Positions 21,772 to 31,164 of a stretch of 33,071 nt of DNA are shown here, in pieces; the stretch's first letter is position 1, and each line of letters starts with the position of its first letter. Origin of the DNA: Ignavibacteriota bacterium. Lineage in GTDB: Bacteria > Bacteroidota > Ignavibacteria > UBA10030 > UBA6906. A program made the translations under genes and the position numbers. The stretch spans positions 1-33,071 of the forward strand of contig PMJR01000034.1 in NCBI GenBank assembly GCA_003158475.1, in the 5' to 3' direction. The notes beneath the pieces were generated by a model. The model was not told the DNA's origin. It saw nothing but the letters and a program-made list of their open reading frames with translations, and ran no database searches.

Positions 21772-23787
21772 CTACTTCAGCAGCACCATCTTTCTCATCG
21801 CCGAGTACGCCGCACCTCCGTCAGGCCCCTTCACCTCGATGCGATAGAAGTAGACGCCGCTTGCCAGCACCCTTCCCGCAGCATCACGACCGTCCCACAG
21901 CGTTTCATGTGTCCCCGCGGTCATGGGACCGTTCACCAGAGTCGCAATCTGCTGTCCCAGGAGGTTAAACACGTTCAGCGTCACCGCGCCCGTCTGCGGC
22001 AGCGAGAAGCTGATGCGTGTGGACGGGTTGAACGGGTTCGGATAGTTCTGCCCGAGGGCGTACGCCTGCGGGACCGCCTGAGCGCCGGAGACCGACGTCG
22101 TTATCCCGAGGGAGAAGTCCTGCGACAGCGCAAATTGCGACGCACCGACGTTGATCATCTGCTCGGCACCGTTGTAGCCCATGATATCGACAGTGAGCGT
22201 TACCGGTCCCGCGGGGAGCGCATCCATGACATAGGACCCCGCACCGTCCGTCACCCCGTACCCCAGCGCGGCACCGCCGGCGTCCTGCGCAACCACGTTC
22301 ACTCCCTCAAGCGGCTGGCCGCCCGATGTGATCCTGCCGGTAAGCGTTGCAACACCGCTGCTGTGTATCTGCACGACACCGATATTGATCCCCGGGACAT
22401 TGGCCGCGACCGTCACCGTGTCTGCGTTCTTCCACCGGATCACACCGAATGCACCCGCTTTGTAGAAGGCGGACGCATACTTGCCGAACGGCACAGCCAG
22501 CACGATGTATTTCCCGGCAAGCAGATGGTCCACAGAGTATTCGCCGAGAGAGTCGGTAAACCCGAACCGGGCCGGCCGGTTCCCGTACAACCGGAGGGGG
22601 AACACAATGATCCGGGAGGGGACCCTGATTCCCGCTGAATCCGCCACGACACCGCTGATGCTGTACATATGCGGCGGATGGTAGGGGTTAAGATTGAAAT
22701 CGATGCCGCTCACGTCTCCATTCAGCGCTATGATCGTCGCCTCGGAGGGCGTGTTTTTGTGGTCATAATACTGCGGGAAGTATCCCCCCTTGGCCGCGAG
22801 TGCAATGTAGGAACGCTGCGAAAGCACCATCGCGTCATACGCTCCTGTGGAGTCGGTCAGTCCCTTCCACGCGACCCCCTGTATGCACCCCAGGTTATCC
22901 ACGACAAGTGTCTCCCCCGGGAGATCCGTGACCGTCTCCCCCGCGGAGGACATCTCATGCATCTCCTGCACTGTTCGCGTAATCGCCACGAGCGCCCCCT
23001 TCAGAGGATTTCCCGCCGAGTCACGCACCGTCCCCGCGAGATGCACAAGCGTCGGAAAGACAAACCGGGCGAGCGCGAAGTTGATCGTATCCGTCCCCCC
23101 GTCACTCACCTTTACCGGCGTGGCATGAACGGGATCGTACGCATCCTTGTACCACTTGGGCTTATAGACGGGGAACGCCACGGGGGTCATGACGAGCCGC
23201 CCCACGAGGAACGGAGGATTGCACAGCACCAGGTACCTTCCCGTGTCAAGCACCGCCGAATACCGACCGAGGCTGTCGGCCCAGGTCTGCGGTATCCAGA
23301 GGATCGGTGCGGCCGGCCGGAAGAACATGACCCGTGAATTCGGAATCGGTTTGCCGCTCACGCTGTCGGTCACCGTTCCGGCGATCCTCCCGGTCCTTTC
23401 TCCGCCGGAGGGTCCGAGCTGCACCCAGGCGAGGTTGCTCTTCCCGCTTTCCCGACTCGTGGAGTCGGGCATCATCCAGACCCAGGTCACATAGTAGAAA
23501 TACGTATGCCCCGGAACAACCTGCCTGTCGTTGTATCCGGTCTTTTCGGTCACGTTGAGGACCTTGAAGGAGACCGAATCGTCCACGGACCGATAGACCT
23601 TGAAGGCGCCAGGCATCACAGGAGGAAGAATTTTGGCCAGCTGCCAATCCAGATCGATGCCCACCGGAAATTGTGCCGTCGCCTGTGCTGTCAGATTGAC
23701 GGGCGGGGGGGGCAATTGCGCGAACGCAACGCCGGCCGGTGCAAGAGAGAGCAGAACCGCAAGGAAACAGTAACCCAGTCGCTTCAT
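21772..23787 (-). CDS. Secreted multidomain protein with type A sorting tail
   Basis: This 671-residue protein has a clear signal peptide (MKRLGYCFLAVLLSLAPAG, then VAFAQ). A fibronectin type III-like domain comes first, with DWQLAKILPP and HTYFYYVTWVW. Several carboxypeptidase-regulatory-like repeats follow, each starting with a G-x-V/I-x-D/S pattern: GRIAGTVTDSVSGKPIPNS, HLAGTVRDSAGNPLKGA, SISGVVADSAGIRVPSR and TLTGRITSGGQPLEGVN. The last 90 residues are a type A sorting domain: NYPNPFNPSTRISFSLP, VFNLLGQQIATL, GVYFYRIEVKG, KMVLLK. Such tails send proteins through the type IX secretion system to the cell surface in FCB bacteria. ATG 23787 has AAGGAGGA 8 nt upstream, so an upstream in-frame start at 23841 is rejected. 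It is likely a surface or extracellular structural or binding protein. Confidence 0.9.
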   Translation of the reverse strand: MKRLGYCFLAVLLSLAPAGVAFAQLPPPPVNLTAQATAQFPVGIDLDWQLAKILPPVMPGAFKVYRSVDDSVSFKVLNVTEKTGYNDRQVVPGHTYFYYVTWVWMMPDSTSRESGKSNLAWVQLGPSGGERTGRIAGTVTDSVSGKPIPNSRVMFFRPAAPILWIPQTWADSLGRYSAVLDTGRYLVLCNPPFLVGRLVMTPVAFPVYKPKWYKDAYDPVHATPVKVSDGGTDTINFALARFVFPTLVHLAGTVRDSAGNPLKGALVAITRTVQEMHEMSSAGETVTDLPGETLVVDNLGCIQGVAWKGLTDSTGAYDAMVLSQRSYIALAAKGGYFPQYYDHKNTPSEATIIALNGDVSGIDFNLNPYHPPHMYSISGVVADSAGIRVPSRIIVFPLRLYGNRPARFGFTDSLGEYSVDHLLAGKYIVLAVPFGKYASAFYKAGAFGVIRWKNADTVTVAANVPGINIGVVQIHSSGVATLTGRITSGGQPLEGVNVVAQDAGGAALGYGVTDGAGSYVMDALPAGPVTLTVDIMGYNGAEQMINVGASQFALSQDFSLGITTSVSGAQAVPQAYALGQNYPNPFNPSTRISFSLPQTGAVTLNVFNLLGQQIATLVNGPMTAGTHETLWDGRDAAGRVLASGVYFYRIEVKGPDGGAAYSAMRKMVLLK

Positions 23788-24080
23788 AGAGAGGTCCTCC
23801 TTGAGAAAGGGTGTGGTGATGCCGGGAATTCTCACATGCACCCTGAGAGATCACAACTGACGTGCCAGCGTCTCAGCAACGCCCGTGCAACCCGTAAGTC
23901 GTTGAAATACAGCCCTCTATGCGTGCCTGGAACAAAGACCACTCCCTCCAGTGAATAGGGAAAATGCGGGAACAGCAGCGCGAAGCGCGGGAACGATCGA
24001 AACCATGCACTTCCCGCACGGTTTCCCGGAAGGGGAGGAAGTCGGGGTGAAGGAGGGCAGAGGGGTGAAGGAACGCAGAA
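23788..24080. other. Divergent intergenic region
   Basis: This gap separates the minus-strand sorting-tail gene from the plus-strand aldehyde dehydrogenase. It holds the Shine-Dalgarno site of the former (23795-23802). A 61-codon frame at 23951-24136 has no recognisable family and no good start. No confident minus-strand promoter is visible; TTGTTC with a distant TGTATT is the best but weak. A plus-strand promoter lies just beyond, at 24081. Confidence 0.6.
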
Positions 24081-24109
24081 TTGATGAATTCCTCTTTTTT
24101 GCCTATCTT
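24081..24109 (+). promoter_or_regulatory. Probable promoter of the aldehyde dehydrogenase gene
   Basis: The -35 box TTGATG (24081-24086) and -10 box TATCTT (24104-24109) have 17-bp spacing, in a locally AT-rich stretch. Transcription would start near 24116, about 40 nt before the GTG start at 24156. Each box matches four of six consensus positions. Confidence 0.5.
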
Positions 24110-24155
24110 CCGTATCGTCTTTTCACAGTACGGTGAGTAACGAAGCGGCGACAGC

Positions 24156-25658
24156 GTGAGACTGTACCAGCTCTTTATCAACGATCAGTTCGTCGACGGG
24201 GAGGAGAAGCGGACGTTTACTTCGCTCAACCCGTTCACCGGCGAAACACTTGCCACGTGCGCCCGGGCGGGAGCCGCCGACGCCCGCCTGGCCGTCCGGG
24301 CTGCACGTTCCGCATTCGATTCGGGGCCCTGGCCCCGGATGAAGCGGGAGGAGCGCTCCGCGTACCTGAAGAAGCTCTCCGACGCACTCAACGCGAACGC
24401 GCCACGGTTTGTCGAACTCGAGGTCGCCGATTCCGGTTCGACGCTCAAGAAGGCGAAAGAGGACATCTACCTGAGCGCCCGGGCGCTCGCGAGCTACGCG
24501 AAGTTCGCTCTCCTCGATCTGACGGAACCGCTTGACACGGTTTCACGCCCGGGGATCAGCACGAACATCCTCCTCCGGGAGCCGGTGGGAGTGGTGGCCG
24601 CGATCATCCCCTGGAACTTCCCTCTGAAGATGGCGGTATGGAAGCTCGGCCCTGCGCTCGCAGCCGGAAACACGCTGGTCCTCAAGCCCTCGGAGGAGAC
24701 TCCCGTCACGGCAATGGAACTCGCCCGGCTCATACACGACGCCGGATTTCCGCCGGGCGTTGTAAACGTTATTACGGGATTCGGTGAGGACGCAGGCGCG
24801 GAGCTTTGCCGCAACCCGCTCGTCGACAAAGTGGCCTTCACCGGGTCGACGGATGTGGGGAGACAGGTGATGCAGGGTGCGGCCGCGACGCTCAAGAACA
24901 TCACGCTGGAGTGCGGAGGCAAGTCGGCCAACATCGTGCTTGACGATGCTGACATCGAACTTGCAGTCGACGGGGCCCTGTATGCGGCGTTTTACCACCA
25001 GGGCCAGTGTTGCGAGGCGGGGAGCAGGCTCTTCCTCCCCGAACGCATCGCCGATGAATTCGTCGAACGGCTGAGGGGGGGCGCCCGCGCCATGAAGATG
25101 GGGGACCCGATGAATGCGCTGACCGATGTCGGGCCTCTCATTTCCCGCCGCCAGCAGGAGTCCGTCCTCGGATACATCGCGCAGGGAAAGAGAGACGGGG
25201 GCGTGCTCGCCACGGGAGGAGGCATCCCGAACTAGTCTTCATGCGCGGGCGGGTTCTTCGTGGAACCGACCATCTTCGACAGGGTGGAGAATTCCTGGAC
25301 GATCGCCAGGGAAGAGATATTCGGGCCCGTCCTTTCCGTTCTGCGGTACAAGGAGACGGACGATGCGGTCCGTATGGCGAACGATTCCGTCTACGGGCTG
25401 GGAGGGGGAGTCTGGTCGAAGGATCCGGAACGGGCGATGGGTATCGCCCGTTCGCTCCGCGCCGGCACGATATGGATCAACGAATGGCATCTCCTCAACG
25501 AACGTGCTCCCTTCGGCGGGTACAAGCAAAGCGGGATCGGAAGGGAATTCGGGCAGGACGGCCTGAAGGAATACACCGAATCGAAACATATCCACGTTGA
25601 TCAGGCGGGCTCGCGCGACAAGAAACCCTGGTACGACGTCGTCGTGCCCAGACATTGA
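24156..25658 (+). pseudogene. NAD(P) aldehyde dehydrogenase with an in-frame TAG
   Basis: A complete aldehyde dehydrogenase frame of 501 codons is interrupted by one TAG (25233-25235, codon 360). The frame is unchanged on both sides, so this is a nonsense codon, not a frameshift. The first part has the cofactor and catalytic residues: IIPWNFPLKMAVWK, K178 (LVLKPSEETP), FTGSTDVG, E252 (LECGGKS) and C286 (GQCCEAGSR). The second part has [21 protein letters not shown] and [11 protein letters not shown], needed for cofactor and subunit contacts. The length with the stop read through is normal for the family (about 500). Other genes here end in TAG, so the code is standard. It could be a recent pseudogene, read-through or a base error; a 359-residue product would probably be inactive. 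The substrate is unknown. The start is GTG 24156. Confidence 0.85.
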
Positions 25659-25698
25659 CCATTCATCATTCATTCACAATCCTGAAAAGGCCAACCCG

Positions 25699-26715
25699 AT
25701 GACCACCAATGCCCGTTGTGCGGCGAGCGTGGCTCTCTTGTTCAGCACGTTCTCCCTTCTCCTGTTCATCGCGGGGTGTGGCGGGGAGAAGAAAATGGAG
25801 CCCGTGAAACCGGGCGAGATGGACACGTACAGGGACCCCGGGTTCGGGTACTCGATCCAGTATCCCAGGGGATGGATGACGAACGCCGAGGTCGGGCGGG
25901 CGGGATTTTACAGCGCACAGGAAGTTGACAAGAAATTTCTCGACCCGACGGGGCAGTTCCCGGACGGTGTTATGATCGGGGTGACCGTCATCCGCTCCTC
26001 CAACCCGGATACGGCAAAAAAGATCATCGACGACATGATCAAGAGCGGGTTCACGGTCACCAAGCCGGAGACCCTCTCGGTCGGAGGCAGACCGGGAACC
26101 CGGTACGGGTACACCGGCCTCTATACCAAGACCGTCAAGGAGACCGGACAGCACATCTACGTCCCCTTCGACACGGTCCTGTACGACATCCGCTGCGCGG
26201 GGTTCGGCGGGTACTTTGACGCATACAGGGAGGTATTCGACGCCTCGTTCGCCACGTTCCAGCTCCCGAAGGCGGCCGTCCCCGGGAAGGACCCGACCCT
26301 CCCGTCGGAAACGCTGACGGAGGCCAACGGGAAGGCCTTTTCGCTCCAGTACCCTGACAATTTCAACGGCATCAGCGTCCCCAAGGGGACGAACGACGAG
26401 GTGATAGAACTGCGCGGGGTCCGCCAGGATTGCTCCATCCGCGTCGACGTCTTCGGCGCGAAGGGCCTGACGGTGGAGAAGGTCTTTGACCAGAACAAGG
26501 GAAAATACAAGGCGACGGCAACGGCCAGGACGACGGTGTCGGGCCTGCCGGCCATGTCGCTGACATATGCCGCCACGCCGAACGTCGAGAGGAGATTCTA
26601 TTTCATCGTGAAGAACGACAAGGTGTTCCGCGTGACGATGGACTGGTACCGTCCCCAGCGCGAGGAGTACCTCACGGCATACGACAGAACCATCAACTCA
26701 CTGAAAATCAAATAG
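25699..26715 (+). CDS. Lipoprotein with two PsbP-like repeats
   Basis: This 338-residue protein starts with a lipoprotein signal peptide: a hydrophobic segment ending LLLFIAGC, lipidated C27. Two related halves follow. The first starts with YRDPGFGYSIQYPRGWM, the second with AFSLQYPDNFNGISVP, and each continues into a mixed alpha-beta pattern ending in segments such as FYFIVKNDKVFRVTMDW. The pattern FxIxYPxxW is that of PsbP-like/DcrB-like domains, which are common in lipoproteins of unknown function. The ATG at 25699 follows AAGG. It begins 40 nt after the aldehyde dehydrogenase and 21 nt before ybjQ, so the three may be co-transcribed. No catalytic residues are evident, and no function is proposed beyond envelope location. 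Confidence 0.75.
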   Translation: MTTNARCAASVALLFSTFSLLLFIAGCGGEKKMEPVKPGEMDTYRDPGFGYSIQYPRGWMTNAEVGRAGFYSAQEVDKKFLDPTGQFPDGVMIGVTVIRSSNPDTAKKIIDDMIKSGFTVTKPETLSVGGRPGTRYGYTGLYTKTVKETGQHIYVPFDTVLYDIRCAGFGGYFDAYREVFDASFATFQLPKAAVPGKDPTLPSETLTEANGKAFSLQYPDNFNGISVPKGTNDEVIELRGVRQDCSIRVDVFGAKGLTVEKVFDQNKGKYKATATARTTVSGLPAMSLTYAATPNVERRFYFIVKNDKVFRVTMDWYRPQREEYLTAYDRTINSLKIK

Positions 26716-26736
26716 ACTAGAGCTGGAGGCAGGTCC

Positions 26737-27066
26737 ATGGATCCCAAACTCGTCACCACGGCATTCACGCTTGACGGCTATCGCATCGTCAGGAATCTCG
26801 GCGTCGTGCGGGGGATCACCGTGCGGTCCAGGTCGATCATCGGCAATATCGGCGCGGGGATCCAGACGCTGTTCGGAGGGAACATTTCTCTCCTGCAGGA
26901 GCTTTGCGAGCGGGCGCGCCAGGAGGCGTTCCTGCTGATGATGCAGCATGCAGCCGAACACGGCGCCAATGCGGTCGTCGGCATGCGCTATGATGCCAAC
27001 GATGTGATGTCGGGCGTGACCGAAGTGCTGGCGTACGGCACCGCGGTCGTACTAGAAAAGGTTTGA
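26737..27066 (+). CDS. YbjQ/UPF0145 family protein
   Basis: This 109-residue protein matches the YbjQ (UPF0145, putative heavy-metal-binding) family. It has the typical strand [20 protein letters not shown] (residues about 13-32), then [18 protein letters not shown] and, near the end, [16 protein letters not shown] and [13 protein letters not shown]. Family members form pentameric rings; metal binding has been proposed but not widely shown, and the role in the cell is unknown. No cysteine-rich site is present here, the only cysteine lying in ELCERAR. GGAGG lies about 8 nt before the ATG. A small hairpin directly follows the stop codon. Confidence 0.88.
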   Translation: MDPKLVTTAFTLDGYRIVRNLGVVRGITVRSRSIIGNIGAGIQTLFGGNISLLQELCERARQEAFLLMMQHAAEHGANAVVGMRYDANDVMSGVTEVLAYGTAVVLEKV

Positions 27067-27068
27067 CG

Positions 27069-27087
27069 GAAGGGGATGCCCCCCTTC
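27069..27087 (+). terminator. Short hairpin after the YbjQ gene
   Basis: GAAGGGG (27069-27075) and CCCCTTC (27081-27087) form a perfect 7-bp stem with a 5-nt loop, starting 2 nt after the stop codon. No T-run follows, so termination would be weak, or the hairpin protects the 3' end of the mRNA. Confidence 0.4.
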
Positions 27088-27119
27088 TCACCGTACTCTT
27101 ACTCATTCAAAGGTTTCCT

Positions 27120-28106
27120 ATGCGAAGTCTGATCATCTGTTCCGCATTGTGCACGGTTCTCTTTGCCGCTGCACCCGGGGTCTTCAGCCAGCAGCCGATC
27201 CCAAGCCCTCGCGACTCCGTGTTTCTCTCGCTTGACACCAACGTCATCAGCGTGAACTACGGACGCCCGTCGATGCGCGGGAGAAAGATCATGGGGGGGC
27301 TCGTCCCCTGGAACGAGGTCTGGCGCACGGGCGCCAACCAGGCGACCCACCTGAAGACGTCATTCGACATGACGTTCGGCGGGATCCCCGTAACGCGGGG
27401 GACCTACACGCTCTGGACGCTCCCGTCACCGGGGGGCTGGAAGGTCATACTCAACAAGCAGACCGGTCAGTGGGGGACGGTGTATAACGCTTCACAGGAT
27501 CTCGCCCGGTTTGATGCGACAGTTGAGCAGACATCGTCGGCGTTTGAGACGTTTACAATCGCACTGAAGGCGACAGGAAAGACATCGGGGGTGATGATGC
27601 TCATGTGGGAGAACACCTCCGTCTCCGTCCCCTTCCAGAAGAGCGATCATATCCGCCCTCTGAGCGGAGGGGATTCCACGGAACTTACGCTCGGGGGGAA
27701 GAAGGCGGCCATCAGGTACAGCCGCCCCTACATGCGCGGACGCGCAATCTGGGGGGTCGTCGTCCCGAACGATTCTGTCTGGCGCACCGGGGCAAACCTC
27801 GCCACGTCCCTGACGACCGAAGGGGACGTGACGATCGGCGGAAGCAGCGTCCCCGCCGGGTCATACACGCTCTACTCGATCCCCTCGGCGAATGCGTTGA
27901 CGCTGATCATCAGCAAGAAGCCCGGTGGGCGCGAGCCGGCCTACGATCCCAAATCCGACATCGCACGGATCATCATGAAGCAGGAGCGGGCCCCCTCCTC
28001 CATCGACCCTTTCCGGATCTGGTTCGAACGGGACGGGACATCCGGCGGAACGCTCAATATCGGCTGGGGCGACAGGTTCTTCAGCGCGCACGTAGCGGCA
28101 AAATAG
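27120..28106 (+). CDS. Exported protein with tandem DUF2911 domains
   Basis: This 328-residue protein has a signal peptide (MRSLIICSALCTVLFAAAPG, then VFSQQ). Two consecutive DUF2911 domains follow. The first (about 30-175) has NYGRPSMRGRKIMGGLVPW and VWRTGANQATHL. The second (about 185-325) has RYSRPYMRGRAIWGVVVPN and VWRTGANLATSL. Each includes the GTYTL or GSYTL strand and an FRIWFE- or FTIAL-like element. DUF2911 is mainly found in Bacteroidetes and relatives, usually as a single domain; its function is unknown. The duplicated form suggests internal gene duplication. ATG 27120 lies 53 nt after ybjQ. A strong hairpin follows the gene. Confidence 0.87.
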   Translation: MRSLIICSALCTVLFAAAPGVFSQQPIPSPRDSVFLSLDTNVISVNYGRPSMRGRKIMGGLVPWNEVWRTGANQATHLKTSFDMTFGGIPVTRGTYTLWTLPSPGGWKVILNKQTGQWGTVYNASQDLARFDATVEQTSSAFETFTIALKATGKTSGVMMLMWENTSVSVPFQKSDHIRPLSGGDSTELTLGGKKAAIRYSRPYMRGRAIWGVVVPNDSVWRTGANLATSLTTEGDVTIGGSSVPAGSYTLYSIPSANALTLIISKKPGGREPAYDPKSDIARIIMKQERAPSSIDPFRIWFERDGTSGGTLNIGWGDRFFSAHVAAK

Positions 28107-28127
28107 AGAGTCTCATCCGGGAGGAGA

Positions 28128-28163
28128 GCAACAGGGCCCCGCCCGACCGCGGCGCCCTGTTGC
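28128..28163 (+). terminator. Hairpin terminator after the DUF2911 gene
   Basis: GCAACAGGGC (28128-28137) and GCCCTGTTGC (28154-28163) form a perfect 10-bp stem with a 16-nt GC-rich loop, 22 nt after the stop. A T-rich tail is absent (ATATTCCCCC follows). A weak promoter-like pair, TTGCAT (28160-28165) and TACATT (28183-28188) spaced 17 bp, could start the next operon. Confidence 0.55.
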
Positions 28164-28251
28164 ATATTCCCCCCCTCTACCGTACATTAATGCACCTCTC
28201 TGTTCTTGCGGCGTTTTGCACATTCCCGACCTACTCACTCGATAGCAGTGT

Positions 28252-29967
28252 ATGGATATTCAGGGCAAAACCGTGCTCGTCATAGGCGGATGGGGACTCG
28301 TCGGATCGGCGATCTGCCGGCGGTTCATGAACGAGCGTCCGAAACGGATGATCGTCACTTCCCTCACCAGGGCGGAAGCCATGGAAGCGGTGGAGGGCCT
28401 GCGCCATGATTATCCGGACGCACGGAGGAATTTCTTTATTCCCTGGTGGGGAAACATATTCGTCCGCGAGCAGTTGAAAGACATGCCGCGCGAAGCCGTC
28501 CTGTCGAGCCAAAAATACAGGACGATGATCATCGAAGACATCGTCGAGGAGCTCTCCGGGCCGGTCCTGAATCGGTCGAGCCTGTACCGCCTGATCCAGA
28601 AATACAAACCCGATGTCGTCGTCGACTGCGTCAACTCTGCCACGGGGATCGCCTACCAGGACGTATTCCAGGTCGCACGGCAGCTTATCAGGAAGGTGAA
28701 GCACGCGCGTTCCTCCCGCAAGGCCCCGCCGGCGACCCTCTTCGACAGCATCGAGCGGCTCCTCTGCACGCTCTACGTCCCACAGCTCATCCGGCACGTC
28801 CAGATCATGTACCGGTCAATGCAGTTAGCGGGAACCGGCATCTACGTGAAGATCGGGACGAGCGGAACCGGCGGCATGGGGCTGAACATCCCGTATACGC
28901 ACAGCGAGGAACGCCCTTCACGTGTGCTCCTTTCGAAGTCCGCGGTCGCCGGCGCGCACACGCTCCTCCTGTTTCTCATGGGCCGGACACCCGACGCACC
29001 CATCACGAAGGAAATCAAGCCGACCGCCGCTATCGCCTGGAAGAAGATCGCATACGGCGAAATCACACGGCGTGGAAAACCCATCCAGCTTGTGGATTGC
29101 CCTCCTTCCCGGGCGGTCCGCATCGGCAGGGTGCTCCGTCTGCACATACCGGGGGCCGCCACGCCGACCGACCGGACTCTCAAATCCGTGTATATCGATA
29201 CAGGCGAGAATGGGCTCTTTTCCCGGGGGGAATTCGAGGCGATCTCGACTCCCGGTCAGATGGAATTCGTGACCCCCGAAGAAATCGCCGAGAGCACCAT
29301 ATTCGAAATCAGGGCCGGGAACACCGGCCATGACATCATCAACGCGCTTGACAACGCGACTCTGGCACCGACCTATCGGGCGGGGTTCATGTTCAACAGC
29401 GCCATGGACAGCCTCCAGCAGCTCGAGAAGGACCACGGCGTGGACAGCGTCGCGTTCGAGATGCTCGGTCCCCCCCGGCTCTCAAAACTCCTCTATGAGT
29501 CGTACCTTCTCAAGCTCTGCTTTGGAGACATCAGGAGCGTCACGCGGTCCGACGCGACGACGATGAGCCGGCGGCTCGCGGACCTCATCGAGAGAGACGA
29601 CCGGCTCCGATCCCAGATCATATCCATCGGCATCCCGATCCTCCTCCCGGACGGGAAATCCATGCTCCGGGGAGCGTCGATCAAGATCCCCCCGGACCGG
29701 GGGGACGCAACGCTCCGGGTGACGCCGAAGGCGATCGACCAGTGGGCGCACGACGGCTGGGTGGATCTGCGGGAGAAGAACATGACCATCTGGCGCAGGC
29801 GCCTGATGGATATAAGCGGGATGGTTGAAAACCTTCCTGCAGAAGAGACCAGTTCGCGCGTCATGCACAACCGTGAATACTGGAAAAACCTCGCCGAGAT
29901 CGATCCGGGAAAGATCTGCGGATGGATCTTCACGTACGAGGAAAAAGGAAGACGAATGAAGGCATAA
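28252..29967 (+). CDS. Rossmann-fold SDR-like protein, long C-terminal extension
   Basis: This 571-residue protein opens with an NAD(P)-binding Rossmann motif, [20 protein letters not shown] (GGWGLVG at 12-18), as in atypical/extended short-chain dehydrogenases. A strand [16 protein letters not shown] at about 122-137 fits the next half of the fold. The canonical catalytic YxxxK is not evident: [14 protein letters not shown] and [13 protein letters not shown] have Tyr and Lys too far apart. The last 330 residues do not resemble a known domain I can name; they contain [32 protein letters not shown] and a C-terminal segment rich in Trp. There is no signal peptide or membrane segment, so it is cytoplasmic. 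It ends 4 nt before the phosphofructokinase gene, so the two are probably co-transcribed. The substrate is unknown. Confidence 0.7.
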   Translation: MDIQGKTVLVIGGWGLVGSAICRRFMNERPKRMIVTSLTRAEAMEAVEGLRHDYPDARRNFFIPWWGNIFVREQLKDMPREAVLSSQKYRTMIIEDIVEELSGPVLNRSSLYRLIQKYKPDVVVDCVNSATGIAYQDVFQVARQLIRKVKHARSSRKAPPATLFDSIERLLCTLYVPQLIRHVQIMYRSMQLAGTGIYVKIGTSGTGGMGLNIPYTHSEERPSRVLLSKSAVAGAHTLLLFLMGRTPDAPITKEIKPTAAIAWKKIAYGEITRRGKPIQLVDCPPSRAVRIGRVLRLHIPGAATPTDRTLKSVYIDTGENGLFSRGEFEAISTPGQMEFVTPEEIAESTIFEIRAGNTGHDIINALDNATLAPTYRAGFMFNSAMDSLQQLEKDHGVDSVAFEMLGPPRLSKLLYESYLLKLCFGDIRSVTRSDATTMSRRLADLIERDDRLRSQIISIGIPILLPDGKSMLRGASIKIPPDRGDATLRVTPKAIDQWAHDGWVDLREKNMTIWRRRLMDISGMVENLPAEETSSRVMHNREYWKNLAEIDPGKICGWIFTYEEKGRRMKA

Positions 29968-29971
29968 CTCT

Positions 29972-31129
29972 ATGAAACGTATCGGCATACTTACGGGGGG
30001 CGGAGACGTCCCCGGTCTCAACCCGTGCATCAAGGCGGTGGTGTTCCGCGCCATCGATGCGGGATATGAAGTCCTCGGCATCCGCCGGGGCTGGGCAGGG
30101 CTCCTGAACTACAACACTGCGGACAAAGAGCACTCTTCGGAGTGGGTCATCCCCCTGACGAAGACGAACACCCGCACGATCGACCGTTCGGGGGGAACGT
30201 TCCTCCATACTTCCAGGACGAATCCCGGAAAAGTCAAGGCATCCGAGACTCCCGGGTTCCTGCGGGACCCCAAGCACCCGTCGGGAGACGGAAGGCTGGA
30301 TTTCACACCCCACATACTCCGCGTGCTCAGCGCGCTGAACGTCGATGCCCTGATCACGATCGGGGGGGACGATACGCTCAGCTACTCGGTCCGGCTCCAC
30401 GAGGAATCCTTCCCCGTGGTCGCCATCCCCAAGACCATGGACAACGACGTGTACGGGACGGATTATTGCATCGGCTTTTCGACGGCGGTGACCCGGAGCG
30501 TTGACTTCATCACCAACCTCCGCACTCCGACCGGCTCCCATGAACGGATCGCGATTGTCGAGCTTTTCGGGCGGAACTCAGGGGAGACCTCGCTGATCTC
30601 GGCCTACCTTGCGGGGGTGGACAGGGCAATCATCTCCGAGGTCCATTTTGACCCCGAGCGGCTGGCAAAATTCCTCATGGAAGACAAAAAGAACAACCCC
30701 AGCAACTACGCGATCATGACAATCTCCGAGGGGGCGCAGCTCGTGGGAGGGAAAATTGTGGAGTACGGCCAAGCGGACGCCTTCGGACACAAGAAGCTCG
30801 GCGGGATCGGGGCGATCACCGGCGACGCAATCCAGAAACTGACCGGATCACACGTCATCTACCAGCAGGTCGCGTACCTGATGCGGAGCGGCGAACCGGA
30901 CGCGCTGGATCGGATGGTGGCGATCAGCTACGCGAGCCTCGCGACGGACCTGGTGTTGAAGGGGGAATTCGGTAAGATGGTTGCGCTGCAGGAGGGGAAA
31001 TACACGGTCAATCCGATCGAGACCATTTCGCAGGGAAAGAAGGTCGTCGATATCGCAGAGCTGTACGACAGCGAGAACTACAAGCCGAAGGTGGCGGCGC
31101 TGCTCGGCAAGCCGATGTTCCTGTATTAG
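29972..31129 (+). CDS. 6-phosphofructokinase, probably PPi-dependent
   Basis: This 385-residue enzyme phosphorylates fructose 6-phosphate. The start [17 protein letters not shown] is typical. The phosphoryl-donor site reads GGDDTLS (131-137), with Asp where ATP enzymes of the E. coli type have Gly. The catalytic loop is [13 protein letters not shown], with K154 in place of Gly and catalytic D157/D159 kept. Asp and Lys at these positions are the mark of PPi-dependent phosphofructokinases, which also run in reverse. The length fits PPi or mixed-clade enzymes and exceeds that of E. coli PfkA (320). Fructose-6-phosphate binding residues are in [20 protein letters not shown] and [10 protein letters not shown]. 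It lies 4 nt after the Rossmann-fold gene and ends in a nested hairpin. Confidence 0.9.
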   Translation: MKRIGILTGGGDVPGLNPCIKAVVFRAIDAGYEVLGIRRGWAGLLNYNTADKEHSSEWVIPLTKTNTRTIDRSGGTFLHTSRTNPGKVKASETPGFLRDPKHPSGDGRLDFTPHILRVLSALNVDALITIGGDDTLSYSVRLHEESFPVVAIPKTMDNDVYGTDYCIGFSTAVTRSVDFITNLRTPTGSHERIAIVELFGRNSGETSLISAYLAGVDRAIISEVHFDPERLAKFLMEDKKNNPSNYAIMTISEGAQLVGGKIVEYGQADAFGHKKLGGIGAITGDAIQKLTGSHVIYQQVAYLMRSGEPDALDRMVAISYASLATDLVLKGEFGKMVALQEGKYTVNPIETISQGKKVVDIAELYDSENYKPKVAALLGKPMFLY

Positions 31130-31164
31130 TGGCGCCAAGCTCTGGCGCCAGAAGAGGCGCCACT
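31128..31164. terminator. Nested bidirectional hairpin between convergent genes
   Basis: The outer arms AGTGGCGCC (31128-31136) and GGCGCCACT (31156-31164) form 9 bp. Between them is a perfect 12-bp palindrome, TCTGGCGCCAGA (31141-31152). The structure fills the whole gap between the stop codons of the phosphofructokinase gene and the minus-strand Sel1 gene. It could terminate both transcripts; no long T-runs flank it. Confidence 0.65.

Noticed and set aside
21451-22638. 395-codon plus-strand open frame starting near the PDZ remnant
   Set aside because: Only about 40 codons have family similarity. The rest is antisense to the sorting-tail gene, which has a signal peptide, repeats and a sorting domain.
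23951-24136. 61-codon plus-strand open frame
   Set aside because: No recognisable family, no ribosome binding site, and it overlaps the promoter of the aldehyde dehydrogenase gene.
25233-25235. TAG as a recoded amino acid (pyrrolysine or glutamine)
   Set aside because: Several genes here, including rpmG, paaG, paaH and the phosphofructokinase gene, end normally at TAG. No supporting recoding element is visible.
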